From assembly GCF_037975245.1 (NCBI RefSeq), contig NC_092567.1, positions 1,157,714-1,221,713 on the forward strand: a stretch of 64,000 nt of DNA. Direction: 5' to 3'. The position numbers and the translations under genes are program-made. The first letter of the stretch is position 1. Each line of letters starts with the position of its first letter. A model generated the notes under the pieces. It searched no databases. It saw only the letters and a list, made by a program, of their open reading frames with translations, and was not told where the DNA came from. This document shows, piece after piece, positions 1 through 13,590 of this stretch. This stretch comes from Apostichopus japonicus (Eukaryota > Echinodermata > Holothuroidea > Aspidochirotida > Stichopodidae).

Positions 1-1195
1 GCAGTCACAATGTAATCGCCAAAACTTACAGATTTTCACTACGAAAACTTTACCAACACCAAGATTGTCATAAAATTATGAATTCCATGGAATTTTATTG
101 AAATATATATATTCCAATACTTTTGAACATTTGAAGAGTGTTCCCAAAAGATTGTTCTAATTTTGTGAAACTGAGTATATAATCCATTTTAACATCTGAT
201 CGGAGACCTAATCTGCTGGTACTATAGTATTATATTTATATTATCCCTTTGAAGTAATAATCTGAAACCCTTGAATATATAATTGGTAATGTTTATTTTG
301 ACAGAAAAATATAGTAAAGAAATATTTAATTAATAAGGAGAGATTGCTGTATGGGCAGGGATGTTGCCAGACAATTGTAAGTGGGTGGCGACACAGCAAC
401 ATGAGAGTTACATTTATGGTGGGGGGAGGGGGGCACAGCACAGAATACCGGTAGTGCTAACTGCAATGCAATGTCCACTCGGTGTCCAGTGGCCTGCGGT
501 AAGACCCTTGGTGAGGATAAAGGGGCCAAAACTCCCTGAAGCTTTGCAGATTTCATTATTTGTCAGAACTTAATACATGAGCAGAATTTTCGAGGTATGG
601 TAGATTTAACTTGTATAGTGTAGTCAGTTGAAGTTGAAATATGTACAGTATTTTCTTTTGCTTTATTTGCACATGGCAAATATCAATTGGGTGGGGGGGG
701 GATGGGTAGCGGGAACCAAGGGATAGCACCAAACAGATTTGGGGAATTGTGTCCATGGATGCACTCCCGGCCGTTCTCTCCCTGGCGACACCTTTACAGT
801 AGCTGTCTGTGGGAAATATAAATGACATGCCTTTCACTTTAGACCTGAAAACTCAAAATTAGTTTGGATATATACTTTATCTGGCATTTCAAGTTCACAT
901 GAGGTCTAAAAATTAACAAATGTACTACTTAGCAGTGTTTATTTATAGATCAAAGTTAAATATAGTTTACTTTCATTGTCTACTGAACTTCCTGGCCATT
1001 GTTTTACTGCCCTAGATTCTGTACATATGCTAATGTCATACTTAATAACAACACCCACCCAACAAACCATCATTAAAAAATAATGTTACAGTGAGGAAGA
1101 GAGAAGGAAAGTGAAAGAAGCCCAGGGAGCAATCAGTAGTGATTGACAGTATGGCAACGATTGTACATGGAGTTACACACATTACAGAGTACCCC

Positions 1196-1412
1196 GGAAT
1201 CATTTTAGTACTGCGTAATTGAATGCTGCATAGAAGGTTTACACACGGATGCAGAGATAATAGTGTAACTGGAATCATTTTAGTACTGCGTAATTGAATG
1301 GTGCATGGAAGGTTTACACATGGATGCAGAGATAACAGTGTAACTGGAATCAGTTTATTACTGCGTAATTGAATGCTGCATGGAAGGTTTACACTTGGAT
1401 GCAGAGATAACA
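1196..1412. repeat. 75-bp tandem repeat, 3 copies
   Basis: Units begin GGAATCA at 1196, 1271 and 1346 and contain the shared words TACTGCGTAATTGAATG and GGATGCAGAGATAA. Copies differ by a few substitutions, so the array is fairly young. No coding potential is evident. Confidence 0.9.
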
Positions 1413-2582
1413 GGAATTGGAATATTTTAAAATACAGTTGGACTCACGGCGAAGCAGGATTTTACTGCAAAGCTGATTTTCCATGTAATGAGCTACAGTA
1501 TGTATAGTACACGTGTGAGAATGTTTGACTAATGTCAGTATTCATTAGAATGCAATCTGGAATTCAACCAAGTTGTGAACTGTTCTTGGGTAAGATGATG
1601 ATTTTATCTTGGCAAATACAGTGATTTTGTGTGCTTTTTTTTCAGTATATATACTCAGATACTGTGTTACTGTACGTACAGTATGTATGGCAATATTTAA
1701 TACTCCATTTTACATAGTGTGAATTTGCTGCACACAATCTTTTATTACTTTTGGTACAGTGCAGTTCATCTACATCGGTACTCTGCGAAAGACTGGTGTC
1801 CATCTTTTCAAGGATTATTAGTGACATCACAAAAGTCATGTGTTGCATATTAAATCTCTGCTAAGTACTTCTAAAGATGTTTTCACTTTCAAATTGTCAG
1901 CAGACGTTATTGAAATCAATTCTGGAGGCAAAAAGTTCCAATCTGTTACAGTTAATTGCATTCACTAAATATTCAGTATTGGCCTCAAAAGATTTCTCAG
2001 GCTTAAACTTGCTAGAAGTCTTCAAACATACTTTCCTACAGTAGCTAGAGTCTCTGCTCCTTGAAGTTATGAAATTATTCCCAAACCCAATCACTTTGAA
2101 CAATGAAAAACAACAATTTAATGTACCTGTGATATCATTGTGGATATAGCTACTCTACTGTACATTTGAATGCCAGTGAAATGTTTGTTTAATGATTTGA
2201 TCATGGCTGACCATAAGTATATGAGGGCCATTCTCTGGAAAATGAAACTGGCATGAAAAAACTAAAGTGTTCATCAGGACCAAATGTTACACTTTTTGTT
2301 TTAGAGGGGTTCCACAAGTTTTCTGTTTCATATTTTTTCATTAAAATTACAACCATAACATACTAATTTGCATAAATTTGCATTATTATAAGTTTTAGCC
2401 AAAATTTGTAGTTTTTAACTGTAAATTTGTTTTTTCTACATGAGTATCTAGAAATAATATTTCAGTTATCAACTATCACATGGAGGCAGTTATACATGGG
2501 TTCATTTATATCATTCCTAAAGCAGAGGTTCCTGATCTTCAATTCTTCGTTAATAATGGGTGCTAATTAGCATAATTTTGAT

Positions 2583-3266
2583 GTCACACACGTGACCAAA
2601 ATAACAAAAAAGTTTTCATAAAAAGTAACTTATGTGCCTTATGATGTCCACACTTGATATGCAACTGTTCTTGGTACAGACTGTTAGTTCTGCAAAATAT
2701 CCAGTCAAATAATTATTCCTACGATTAATTAATAGCCTCTAATTAGTCGTCACAAACGTGACCGATGGTCACGTGTGTGACATTTATCATTGAAAATGCA
2801 GAATGTCACACATGTGACCCAACAATGTCACACACGTGACCCTCCAAATCATGGCAGTAAAACTGTTTTAAAGTAATTTCTATGGAATATCAACATCAGT
2901 GCTGTTCTGTGGTTATTACTAGAGTCAACATTAGCGCTGCAAAAATTGCATACTATGGGCTGAAAATCAGAATGTCACACACGTGACCCAACAATGTCAC
3001 ACACGTGACCGGATTTTTTTAGCTTATGTAGTATTATGCTAATTTTAAGGAGTGATATATTGAGGTGAAATGTCTTGTTAGAATGGAAACACATTAAGGT
3101 AGAAACATGAGAAATTAGTGTTATCCAGCCCTGTTAGAAACTGAGGATTTTAAAAGAGTCCCCTAGTGCATACTTAAGTACTATAATCAACCCAACTTTC
3201 TTTACCTAAAAGTGGTTACTTAGTGGTAAAGTGCAAATCTCCCCATTTTTCCGTCACACACGTGAC
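2583..3266. promoter_or_regulatory. Cluster of eight GTCAC-N4-GTGAC palindromic sites
   Basis: GTCACACACGTGAC or a one-base variant occurs at 2583, 2749 (variant AAAC), 2768 (reverse orientation), 2805 (variant ACATGT), 2827, 2974, 2996 and 3253. Each has inverted GTCAC/GTGAC half-sites around a 4-bp spacer, and most contain CACGTG, the core bound by many bHLH-type factors. Two pairs (2805/2827 and 2974/2996) are spaced exactly 22 bp, about two helical turns, and share flanking words. Intervening sequence is not obviously repeated. Regulatory function is inference; a decayed satellite is the alternative. Confidence 0.5.
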
Positions 3267-4049
3267 CGAGAATGGCCCATGACTGTCTAGAATATCTGGG
3301 GCAATACTGATGACCTATAAGGGAAAGGGTATTATGGTAACCTGTAAACACACATTCATTTGTTTACGCGACAAAGCTTAAAACATAAGAAATTTTTGGG
3401 AGACAAAAGTACATATTAGATTTACTGTATTAGATTATTTAGAGTTGGATCCATTTGTAACCATGGTAGGAGGCTAGGCTTGAGCCGTTTATGTGTTAGT
3501 AATGAGATGACTACCTCAAGCTGATCTAAAAAATGGAACCAAACTCAAAAAGGCAGACTTTGTAAGATTCCATTAATGACAATATGTTATGTTGATTATT
3601 TTAGACAATAACTTTACCATCTGTGCTGAATTATTTACATACAGTAAGTCAGGACATGCTCTGTTAATCAGAATGATATCACAGATGACAACATGTAGCA
3701 TATCATTTGACTCTCTGAGGTTTCCAAATTTAAAGGTCATTGGTATGCATATTAGGCACACGATTTTTGCATGCTAAATTCATGATCAATAGAAGTTTTC
3801 GAAAAAATATTTTCCTAGAAGCTCTTGTCCTCCATATTAGTTCCAAACGCAGAGGACAGTTCAATCGGTTGTTTTGATGTCTCAGTGAGATAAAAATGCT
3901 TGGATAGTGGCCGTAAAAAGAGCCAAAAATGGTAGTTTCTAGCATATTTATGGGAATACTGATGACTTTTAATCTTCTCTTCAACAGACTGAATTCCACC
4001 TTGCAGACTTAAGTTCCTTTACAGACTATACTTCATCACTCCTCTCCTC

Positions 4050-4830
4050 CCTAGTCGTCCCCTCACAACAACTATCTGTCCCCACACAACAACTAGCTCT
4101 CCCCACACGACAACTATCTGTCCCCACACGACAACTATCTGTCCCCACAAGACAACTATCTGTCCCCACAAGACAACTATCTGACCCCACACGACAACTA
4201 TCTGTCCCACACGACAACTATCTGTCCCCACACGACAACTATCTGTCCCCACACGACAACTATCTGTCCCCACACGACAACTATCTGTCCCCACACGACA
4301 ACTATCTGTCCCCACAAGACAACTATCTGACCCCACACAACAATTATCTGTCCCCACACGACAACTATCTGTCCCCACACAACAACTATCTGTCCCCACA
4401 CGACAACTATCTGTCCCCACACGACAACTATCTCTCCCCACACATAACCGTCTACACACATCAACCGTCCCTACCTGACAACTACAGTATCTGTCCCTAC
4501 ACATCAACTATCTGTCCCCACACATCCACTATATGTCCCCACACGACAACTATATGTCCCCACACATAACCGTCTACACACATCAACCGTCCCTACATGA
4601 CAACTATATGTCCCCACACATCAACTATCTGTCCCCACACATCAACTATCTGTCCCCACACATCAACTATATGTCCCCACACATAACCGTCTACACACAT
4701 CAACCGTCCCTACATGACAACTATATGTCCCCACACATCAACTATCTGTCCCCACACATCAACTATCTGTCCCCACACATCAACTATATGTCCCCACACA
4801 TCAACTGTCCCAACACAATAACTATCTAAC
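4050..4830. repeat. 21-bp minisatellite with a 117-bp higher-order repeat
   Basis: The unit is approximately CCCCACACGACAACTATCTG plus T. It runs from about 4050 to 4445 almost uninterrupted, with variants in CACACGACA/CACAAGACA. From about 4440 the unit changes to a CACACATCAACTAT form. It is then organised in a longer unit that inserts ATAACCGTCTACACACATCA, seen twice from about 4563 and 4680 with a 117-bp period. Because 21 and 117 are multiples of three, long open frames appear on both strands; I treat these as repeat artefacts. Confidence 0.93.
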
Positions 4831-5951
4831 ACTGGGTAGTAGCGTTCATCTCTCTAATATTTATTATTATCTTGAATAGTTTCATTATTGGGATGTTTTC
4901 CAGTTTTCCTGATAAATCTGTCGGTATTGGAATCGGTAGATTATTCTCAATGCAGTGCTAGACAGAAGTTGAATATGTGAGGTAACAAACTTGCCCCTAA
5001 TGTTAATACTTAGTTACACTGTATGTATAGTAATAAAACTAATTGAAATGTTTCTCACTTAAAAGCCAAAATATTGTTGAACAAGCAAGCATCCCTAAAA
5101 CTATGGCCTGAAAATGTAGCACAAATTTTAGATGTTTATTAAATTTGTCCCAAAAAATATTGAAAGCAGTGTATGAAGATTCTGGTGTAATAAAAACATA
5201 AGAGCACACCGTACAGTACAAGTGTTTGAACAATGTCATAATGTTGCGTACCTATCATGTTGCTGTATTCTAGAAGATGTTTAATCCCATGATAACATGT
5301 GAGCTTAAAAATATTGGTGAAAATTCCTAGTAACTTGATAGTGAAGTGTGCGGTCTCAACATTCAGGTCTCATTTCAAAAAGGATTGGAACTGTCAGACA
5401 TTTCCAAAATATAACTGAAAATGTTAATTGAAATTTTGTCCCTGCAGCAAGCTTGTGTGGTACATGTATGTATATGTCCATTGCTAGGTTTAATACTAAG
5501 GTTTTTAATATGTGTTGAGGTATTCAGAAGAAATCTTTCTCAACCACAATCACAAGCTAAAGTAAGTTCTCACCATTCGTAGCTCTGTTTCATTGCAAGG
5601 TAAATGAGCAAAGGATTTTCTGAGTTCTCATTTTACAAAGAAAGTGTTTGTAATATGATCGGCAGGGACTTGAAATTGAAGTGCTCTCTTCCCTGATGCC
5701 TGCAAATCATATCCTATTGAAGATATTAACATATGCAGCCTCTTGAATCTCAAATACCTGTCCAGGAAAAGGAAGATAAAGGGATAATATTCTTCTTTTC
5801 CTCTGCAGAGCAACCCCTTAGGGATATTAAAATAAGTCCTGCTGAAAGGTTACTTACTGTTTGTTGTGTTTCTCTTTGGGCAACAGTGTAATAATAACTT
5901 TGATCATATACAATCAGTATGTGCAGTAGTCACACTTTGCTTCAGTGTTAA

Positions 5952-6334
5952 AGGCATTGAAGACTCGCCCCAAACCGAGCATACTGAGCATGCAGCCATC
6001 TGAAAAAGTTAACTTTCCGTTGCTTGCAAGTGACATTTTGTTTGTGTCGCTACAAAATGCAGACAGTACAGTAATGAAACGTGATACCTTGTTATACTGT
6101 ATTTAGCTGGACCTGAGATGTCCATTGCTGTATCGCTTATACACTGTGCCATGGGTATTGACCGCAGCTGTATGTACTGACTGTACACTAGTGTCTAATT
6201 ATCGATGGTAGCAAAGTGTGTGTGTGTATTTTCTGGGATCGATGGTGGTGTCTAATACTTCTGTGACACCTCATTTGAAACTAGGTCAGATTACCGGCAT
6301 TAGACGGTTTTATTTGCGCGAGTCTTCACACCCT
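5952..6334. mobile_element. TTAA-flanked MITE, 383 bp (Kolobok- or piggyBac-like)
   Basis: The element is bordered by TTAA at 5948-5951 and 6335-6338. The left end reads AGGCATTGAAGACTCGCCCC; the right end, reverse-complemented, reads AGGGTGTGAAGACTCGCGCA, giving an imperfect inverted terminal repeat of about 20 bp. TTAA targets occur in the piggyBac and Kolobok superfamilies; the AGG terminus fits the RRG ends described for Kolobok. There is no transposase frame, so it would be non-autonomous. Confidence 0.65.
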
Positions 6335-6464
6335 TTAAGGTGTATGTACTGATACTCAAACCTAACTAACAAGGCATTTATCATAAATCAACAATATTCA
6401 TATATATGTGTCTGCTTGAGCTTGAATATAACACATCAAACTAATTTGTCTGATTACAAATAAC

Positions 6465-6830
6465 AGATCAAACTAGTTATCTGAGCACGAATAACAGATA
6501 AAAATGTTTTCTATTAAAGCACCAATAATTTAGATCCAAATATTTGTCTGTGCACTTATATAACAGGTCAAATTATTGTTCTATGCATAATAACAGGTTA
6601 AATTTTGGTCTAAGCATAAATAGTAGGTCAAACTATTGGTCTAAGCACAAATAATAGGTCAAACTCTTGGTCTGAGCATAAATAGTACAGTAGGTCAAAC
6701 TATTGGTCTGAGCACAAATAATAGGTCAAACTCTTGGTCTGAACATAAATAATAGGTCAAACTATTGGTCTGAGCACTAATAATGTAGAAATCATTAGTC
6801 TGAGCAGGAATAATGGATCAAACAGAACTG
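6465..6830. repeat. About 31-bp tandem repeat containing AGGTCA words
   Basis: Roughly nine diverged units resemble AATAGGTCAAACTATTGGTC followed by TGAGCACAAAT. The best copies lie between 6600 and 6780; the left part (6465-6600) is more decayed. Each good unit carries AGGTCAAA, the half-site of many nuclear receptors, but at 31-bp spacing rather than as a classical direct repeat. Confidence 0.85.
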
Positions 6831-8234
6831 GCAGTTTATTAGTTAAGTTTGGTAAATGTTTATTTTCAAGGTTTTCATCAGAATTGAATTCTAAAACAAT
6901 TGGCAACTATATTTAGATAATTGTTATTCAAACGATGCTACTAAAGTTAACAGTTTTTGAAATTTTGCAATATGCATTATTCAAAAGCACTCCTGTGCAA
7001 AATTGTCATTGATGAAACGCTGACAATTAATTTACCCTCTTAACTCATCAACCTTCTTTTGATTATAAAATTCAGGATGGTGTCTTGGCTTGTAGTAAAA
7101 CAATACAGTGTTAGGCTTGCTTAAATTTGCAGACAAGCTGTGAATAAAGAAATGCATTTATTTAAAATCAAAATTCAAGCCCAAAAATTAAAGATTAATA
7201 AGCCCCTGGCTCATTGTTTCCATGGTTCGTCTGTTACAGCCTCATATACATCATCAGCAGGTTTGCAATCCTAAAATTGGACTGAATATATGAGGTAATT
7301 TGCTTGTAATTAATCTCAGCTGAGTGTGCTGTGCTGCTGTAGGTGACATATATCCCTGTACATGTAATATACATGGTAAGGAAGGAGGAATATTTGTACA
7401 GTAGTCTCTGCGCTACTGCATATGTTAACCCAGAATCGTATTTAAAGTTGTCATTCTGATGAGATTCCACTTTTCGTCATTACGTAGGTGAACTTGTTTT
7501 TCATTTGACAGTTTCGTTTGCCAGGTTGTGTGTTTACAGTTTTTAGACGCGTCGCCATGTCAAGCTAGCTGTATATACTGAACCTGTCTATCTGATATAC
7601 AGTATATTTGATTACTGAACTTCACCACACTGCTTGGGCTGGTTTCTTGATTGTATTAATACACAATATCCTAATTTATACAGAATACATTCAACTCTTC
7701 TCAGCAAATATATACATAAATAAATGCTTTACTGGGGGAGGGTGCCAGTACAAATGAATACATCCAACAACTCAGGTATGAGTTTTTTACGCGAATTCGC
7801 GTAACCGTGATTTCTTTTCTACCTCGGGCACAAAAACTATCCTAACACACTGTAGCATACGCAAACTGGAGCCTATACCGCGATTTTTGCAAAGTTCTGT
7901 GTTTTTTTTTTTACCCCAGGCTCATCCTTGAACAACTACACAATAGTAAATTATGGTACAGTGTAAATTATTAACTGTCATTTTCTTACAGATTTTGTGG
8001 CTTTTAAGCAAGATTTCCAGGGCTGCATGCATTGTAGCTAAGTAGTGCCTAGATATCTGTCATGTGACAATATCTGCCTACAGGTATAGATAGTCTGTGT
8101 TTTGACATTTGAGCTTAAAAGTGAATTTAGTCTACGGATTTGTTGCATTATTTATATGTACAGCAGTTTAATTATGGAGTAGTTGATGGTAGGTATACAG
8201 TAGCGAATTGCTCTTCATGTAGTGTTCTGTGGCT

Positions 8235-8560
8235 TATTGCATATAAGATGGATTTCATGTTTCTTATAGTTTACGTATAAGATAGATTCCATATGGAGTT
8301 AATTTATCCATATACACTGTAGCTGAAGTGTAAGATGGATTCCATATTTCTTATATAGCTTACCTATAAGATGGAGTTCATATTTCTCGTATACATAGCT
8401 TTCGTAAAAGATGGATTCTATATTTCTTATGTATAGCTTACGTATAAGATAGGTTCCATATTTCTACGCGTATAAGATGGAGTTCATATTTCTTGTATAC
8501 ATAGCATATAGCTTACATACTTGATGGATTCCATTTTTCTTACTTCAGCTTGTTAAGTAT
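8235..8560. repeat. Irregular tandem repeat of TATAAGATGGATTCCATATTTC units
   Basis: Seven or so diverged units share TAAGATGGATTCCATATTTC and TATAGCTTACGTA words at irregular 40-60 bp spacing. The pattern suggests an old minisatellite with internal indels. Nothing else is recognised here. Confidence 0.75.
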
Positions 8561-11227
8561 ATATTTCTCATTCAGTCATAGTAGACTATACAGTACAGTA
8601 CCTTCTGTTTTGAGTACTGTCACTTTCAATTAGGTGACCAAACCTCCATCGAACCAATCTGCTCTAATTACTTCCTCTGTAGCTGTTGCTGCCATCACTT
8701 GAATATATTTAAAACCCATTAACTTTGTTTTGTCGATAATGTTGATGCAAGCACACTACGATAAGAAACGTTTTCCTGTTTCAATCAGGGGTTACTTCTG
8801 GTTCACAAATAGACTACCATGTTGCCTTTTAGGAGTCATCTTGAACGAGAATAATGAATTAACGAAGCTGTTAATTAGTGCCGAGACGGTGGTTCCTGTT
8901 TATCGTTTTGTCGGTAAAACAATTCATGGCAACTGTTAAGCAGAGCTACATCAGTATTTAACATTGTCTGCATATGACTCAGGATTCAGTTTTAGAAGCC
9001 TCGCTGAAAAGGGACAGCTGTACAGGAGTACAGGGAAGGGGGTGGTGGTAGGGGGGGTAGGGGCTTGAAGATTATCAGAACAAAGCTCTCAATTTTAGAA
9101 GCAGTTTTAAAAAGTACAGGCCTTGAGATACTGGCTTTTCACTTCGTACACATTTTTAGACATCGAGTAAAGTTGCTTGCAGCATCCTGATCCTTGAAGT
9201 CAGACAGTTCTAGTGACCATTATTTGTGACTTCATAGCATATTTTGGAACTGTACAGTAAATCCCTTGAACTCACTCCTATATATCCTGTAATCTAGCTA
9301 TATTCAGAGATAAATCTTGTTAAATTGTAATGAGGGAGGTTGGTGCAGTGTTGGGGCGTTGGTGGGTTAAGACAGACTTTAGAACCTACTTTTTATACAA
9401 TCTATGATCTACATTATTATGGTGTAAGTTTCAATTAAGTCATGTTTATTTTCTGACCTAACAAAACATTTCATTCAACCTGTCATGTTAAGTTCATGTA
9501 CAATTAACAGTCTTATCTGATTGACCATTTAATACAATGTAGTGATAATTGCTGTTAACGATGCATACAGTATGTCACACAGGTGTGACAAGTGTCATGT
9601 CAATTATTATCCAAATGAAAGTTTGCACAGTTAAATATGAAATCATAGCTGGACTAGTGTGTTCAATATATACCATCAACGAATACTGTGCACCCCTTTG
9701 GCCCCTGTTATTAAACTTGAATAAGCACTGTGGTAAATATGTTGTATGGTTCAGTGATTCCAAGGAATGGTAGCCCTTTGTAATGGAAACAGCCTGTATG
9801 TAGTGTTCCCAAGATATCACCAGTATTTGAAATTGCAGTGACCGATTTCTACAACTATTGGAATATTTACTGTATGTTCGGTTCATTCAAGTATTGTGTT
9901 GGAATTAGCAACTCTATCTGAATTTATAGACACTCGTTAGTTTTTGCTTTGGGATCATATAATCATCTCAGTTAATGAGACTGTTAATTCTTCCTTTGTC
10001 TGGATTTTGTTTATATCTGGAATTTGTTTATACAAAACTTCATCAAGCAAGTGTTGTAGCAACTTTTTGTTCAGGCTGTGGTGTGATAAGTAGTTAACAT
10101 TACATACTACTTGGTTTCACATGGATGACATGCTTGCCATATAATAATAATAGCTTTGACTTTACCCTGCAAGGAGTATCAACCACATTTACAACTCAGA
10201 CTTTAAAAAAATCTGAAAGTCTGAATTTGTGGAAGTGATATTGTATAACACTGGGGAGACTGTTAAGGTTCAGTGGCTAATTTTGAGACAATGCTGGCAT
10301 GCTATATGCATTCATACTGTATGTTTGCTTATCATTGTATAATATGAAACTTTGCGACATGCTGAAACATGTGTACATGGTGGTCATGCAATATTCTCCT
10401 TCCACAGTTGTGTCTAGAGTTAGCCTAATGGTAAATAACTGAAATACAGCCTACTGTACAGTAGCTCTGGCCTATGCCATGAAGGGACGGCTGTTGTTTC
10501 CTTACTGAACTTCAAAGACCATACTGTATCGAGTTTGCATACTTCCAAAATTCCCGGTAAATTCATAATAATGCAATGCCAGTCATGTGGAACCACAGTA
10601 TGCATACAACAGTATCTGACATCTGTTAGTTTCAAAGCAGAATTATGAACCAGAAGATAGAAAGGTTTTCTACTTTCGCCTGATGACAGCCTTCATATAC
10701 ACTGTTGCTAGGGGCTCATTATAATATCGTAAACAATTTTCCGGGTGACAGGTCCATTTTGCCAGGGAAAGGCTGTTTATCAAAATGTCCTACTTGAATC
10801 TCAGAAACCTAAATTATCTCTTCAAGGAGGGTGAGTTTTTTTTTTTGCGATTTGACTGTTCGGTCCGTCGTTTGTTTATAATTCTGCCGGCTAAGTACTG
10901 TGTACTACAGTACTGCATTTGTGAATTATTGAAAGCTGAACGTGACCTGTCGTTTGTGATTTTTTAAAAGTAATCCAGTATTTTTATATTTGATGATGGA
11001 TGAATGAAATCACATCTTCTAGTCGCTGTTAATCATCTGATGTAAAGCAGTAGGTACCCTGAAGTGAATCTAAATCCTGTATATTAAATAATATCGATTA
11101 TTAATCAATATGTATTATTAATTATTATTTATATTCTTGTTAGTTAGAAGTTTCATAAAGTGTATATACTATTGTCTTCTCCTTGATTTTGATTATTTTT
11201 GATTGGTTAAATAATGTATACTACAGT

Positions 11228-11600
11228 ATGTATGCTACAATAAATGTATACTACAATGTATACTACAATGTATACTACAGTACTATACTACAGTACTATA
11301 CTACAGTACTATACTACAGTACTATACCACAGTACTATACTACAGTACTATACCACAGTACTATACTACAGTACTATACTACAGTACTATACTACAGTAC
11401 TATACTACAGTACTATACTACAGTAATATACAATATACTATAGTACTACAGTATACTACAGTACTATTGTACTACAGTATACTACTACAGTATACTACAG
11501 TATAACACAGTATACTACAATGTATACTGTACTGTATAATGTACAGTATACTACTGTATAATGTACTACTGTATAATGTATACTACTGTATACTCTGTAA
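11228..11600. repeat. 13-bp minisatellite TACTATACTACAG, grading into TACAGTATAC repeats
   Basis: From about 11270 to 11430 the 13-bp unit TACTATACTACAG repeats nearly perfectly. It is flanked by less regular TATACTACAGTA and TGTATACTACTGTA words to 11600. Since 13 is not a multiple of three, one frame cycles a 13-residue Tyr/Thr/Ser/Leu pattern; that frame is not a gene. Confidence 0.93.
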
Positions 11601-12814
11601 GTAATGTATGTAAGCAAGAGAAAACATTCCTTCCACCCCTCCCCCTCCCCCCACCCTCAAAAGCTACCTTGGAAACATATTCCACTAATAATTAGCTGCA
11701 TAATGACATTGATGTAGTCATGCAAAGCAAAATTATTTATATATTACATATTTATACAGACCTGTACAGTATATTGTATTTGTATTGAAGACTCAAAGTT
11801 CAAACATTGAAGAAAGTGCAATATTATAAATAGCAGTGATATAGCTGAAAAACTAGCTGATTGATCAGGGTTGAAATGGTCAGAGGCTCTTGAGAATTAG
11901 AATATCCAGCCATTAAAGTTGAGCCTGTCTGGATGAGAAGGTCAAACATTAGAATGAGGTTATGTTCGTACAGAGCATTTAAATTAACTGCACCGTAAGA
12001 GAACCGTTTCGGACCGGACTTAATTTAGATAGCAACCATAACTAAAGATCGATGTTTCAAACGGCATGGTGGTTTGTGTTTTCTTAAGTGGATATGATTT
12101 GTTGCACACCCAGTGTGTGATATAGAATAGGAAAAACATTACCATTTGGAAAGATTATTTTGATTTGGAAATGATTTTGATGTTAAACAACTCAACATAT
12201 GTACTTGAGACATGCATGTGTGACTATCAAGGCTATGGAAGCAGCACTGATGTGAACACCAGGTGTTAGATCAGAAGGTCTGGAAAATTAGTTTATCAAA
12301 TTGAAACTTTATCTTAGAATATTTTTACATTGGTAGAATGTTGAATATTAGATACATGTTCAATTGAATCAAGGGAATGAGATGTCTGAAGGACTAAGTT
12401 TTAAAGTTGTATATTGGGATTGTAGAAACCTTGCACACAGTAAAATGTATGTCTTTTACAATCTGTCTAGTGGTTTGAAGTTAATGATTTTTCCTGCAAA
12501 ATATTCAAATATGCAGTAAACATTCTGAAAACTTCCTACTTTTAAAGTAATCTCTTTTCTTCCAAAGAAAGTCTCATTTCTTTCTTAAAACCGGACTTCT
12601 TTTTTCATTGTCTCCCTTTAAAGCCAATTTCAATCTGATATCCCCTGAGTGAGAAACTACTGTATAAAAACCAGTTTCGATTAATTCTTCAAGGAATTGA
12701 TGATTTTAGAGTCTGACACAGTGTTTACCAGATCGATAACAAACAGCACTGATTTACCTTCTACATTTTAATCGAATCAACCTTTTGGATGTATCGCTTA
12801 CCCTTTGCTCTTAA

Positions 12815-13197
12815 AGGAGAAATAAACTCTGGGTTTTTGCAGTGTACTTGCAGTAGGGGATAATTTTCTTATTCTTATTGTGAAATAACTTAAGCAAAAT
12901 AAACTTTCCCGGAATTTGACGTGAATTTCCCAAATTTTTTTTTACCCATTTGAACAATGGCCATTTTGTTATTTTGAGGATTGAGGGCGCTTCAAAAGTG
13001 ACGTAGGGGTGCCACTTCGCTCTGTACATCTGGGAACTGGCTCAATTCAAACAAAATGGCGCGACACATGAACAACATTCAAATCGTTTTTTCATCCCAA
13101 AGAAGGGATTTTAATGCTTTTCTATTGCTTTTACTGGTAAGACCATCTGTCAAAATGTAAGAATGGATGCAAAAAAAAGCTAGGGTTTATTTCTCCT
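12815..13197. mobile_element. TTAA-flanked MITE, 383 bp (Kolobok- or piggyBac-like)
   Basis: TTAA duplications lie at 12811-12814 and 13198-13201. Both ends begin AGGAGAAATAAAC when read inward, and the similarity continues through a T-rich run to TGCA, so the inverted repeats are about 27 bp with a few changes. There is no transposase frame. The ends share the AGG start and TTAA target with the element at 5952-6334, but the interiors are not obviously alike. Superfamily is inferred from target and termini only. Confidence 0.75.
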
Positions 13198-13213
13198 TTA
13201 AAGTAAAGTCTGC

Positions 13214-13590
13214 CTTTCAGGTATCATGCAAGTTTCACTGTAATACTGTGTACACATCTTAATGCAGTCCTATACCATTAGAGGTATTGGATACTGACCT
13301 ACTGTGTACATTTGTACATGAATATTTAGGCACTGTAACTTTCAGGTATCATGCAAGTTTCAATGTAATACTGTGTACACATCTTAATGCAGTCCTATAC
13401 CATTAAAGGTATTGGATACTGACCTACTGTGTACATTTGTACATGAATAGTTAAGCACTGTAACTTTCAGGTATCATGCAAGTTACACATGTGTACACAT
13501 CTTAATGCAGTCCTATACCATTAGAGGTATTGTATACTGACCTACTGTGTACATTTGTACATGAATACAGTATTAAGCACTGTAACTTTC
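13214..13590. repeat. About 125-bp tandem repeat, 3 copies
   Basis: Units start TTTCAGGTATCATGCAAGTT at about 13216, 13341 and 13465 and include CATCTTAATGCAGTCCTATA and ACCTACTGTGTACATTTGTA. The third copy is slightly shortened near its start. Copies are nearly identical, indicating recent duplication. Confidence 0.92.

Noticed and set aside
4080-4440. CRISPR-like regularly spaced repeats
   Set aside because: Units are contiguous with no unique spacers, in a eukaryotic intron; it is a minisatellite.
4019-4507. 162-codon minus-strand frame of Cys/Val/Gly/Asp repeats
   Set aside because: It is read-through of the 21-bp minisatellite; similar frames appear in other phases and on the other strand.
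9575-9886. 103-codon minus-strand frame
   Set aside because: No recognisable domain, no splice-consistent neighbours, and an overlapping plus-strand frame of similar length.
11183-11443. Tyr/Thr-rich 86-codon frame
   Set aside because: Product of the 13-bp TACTATACTACAG repeat.
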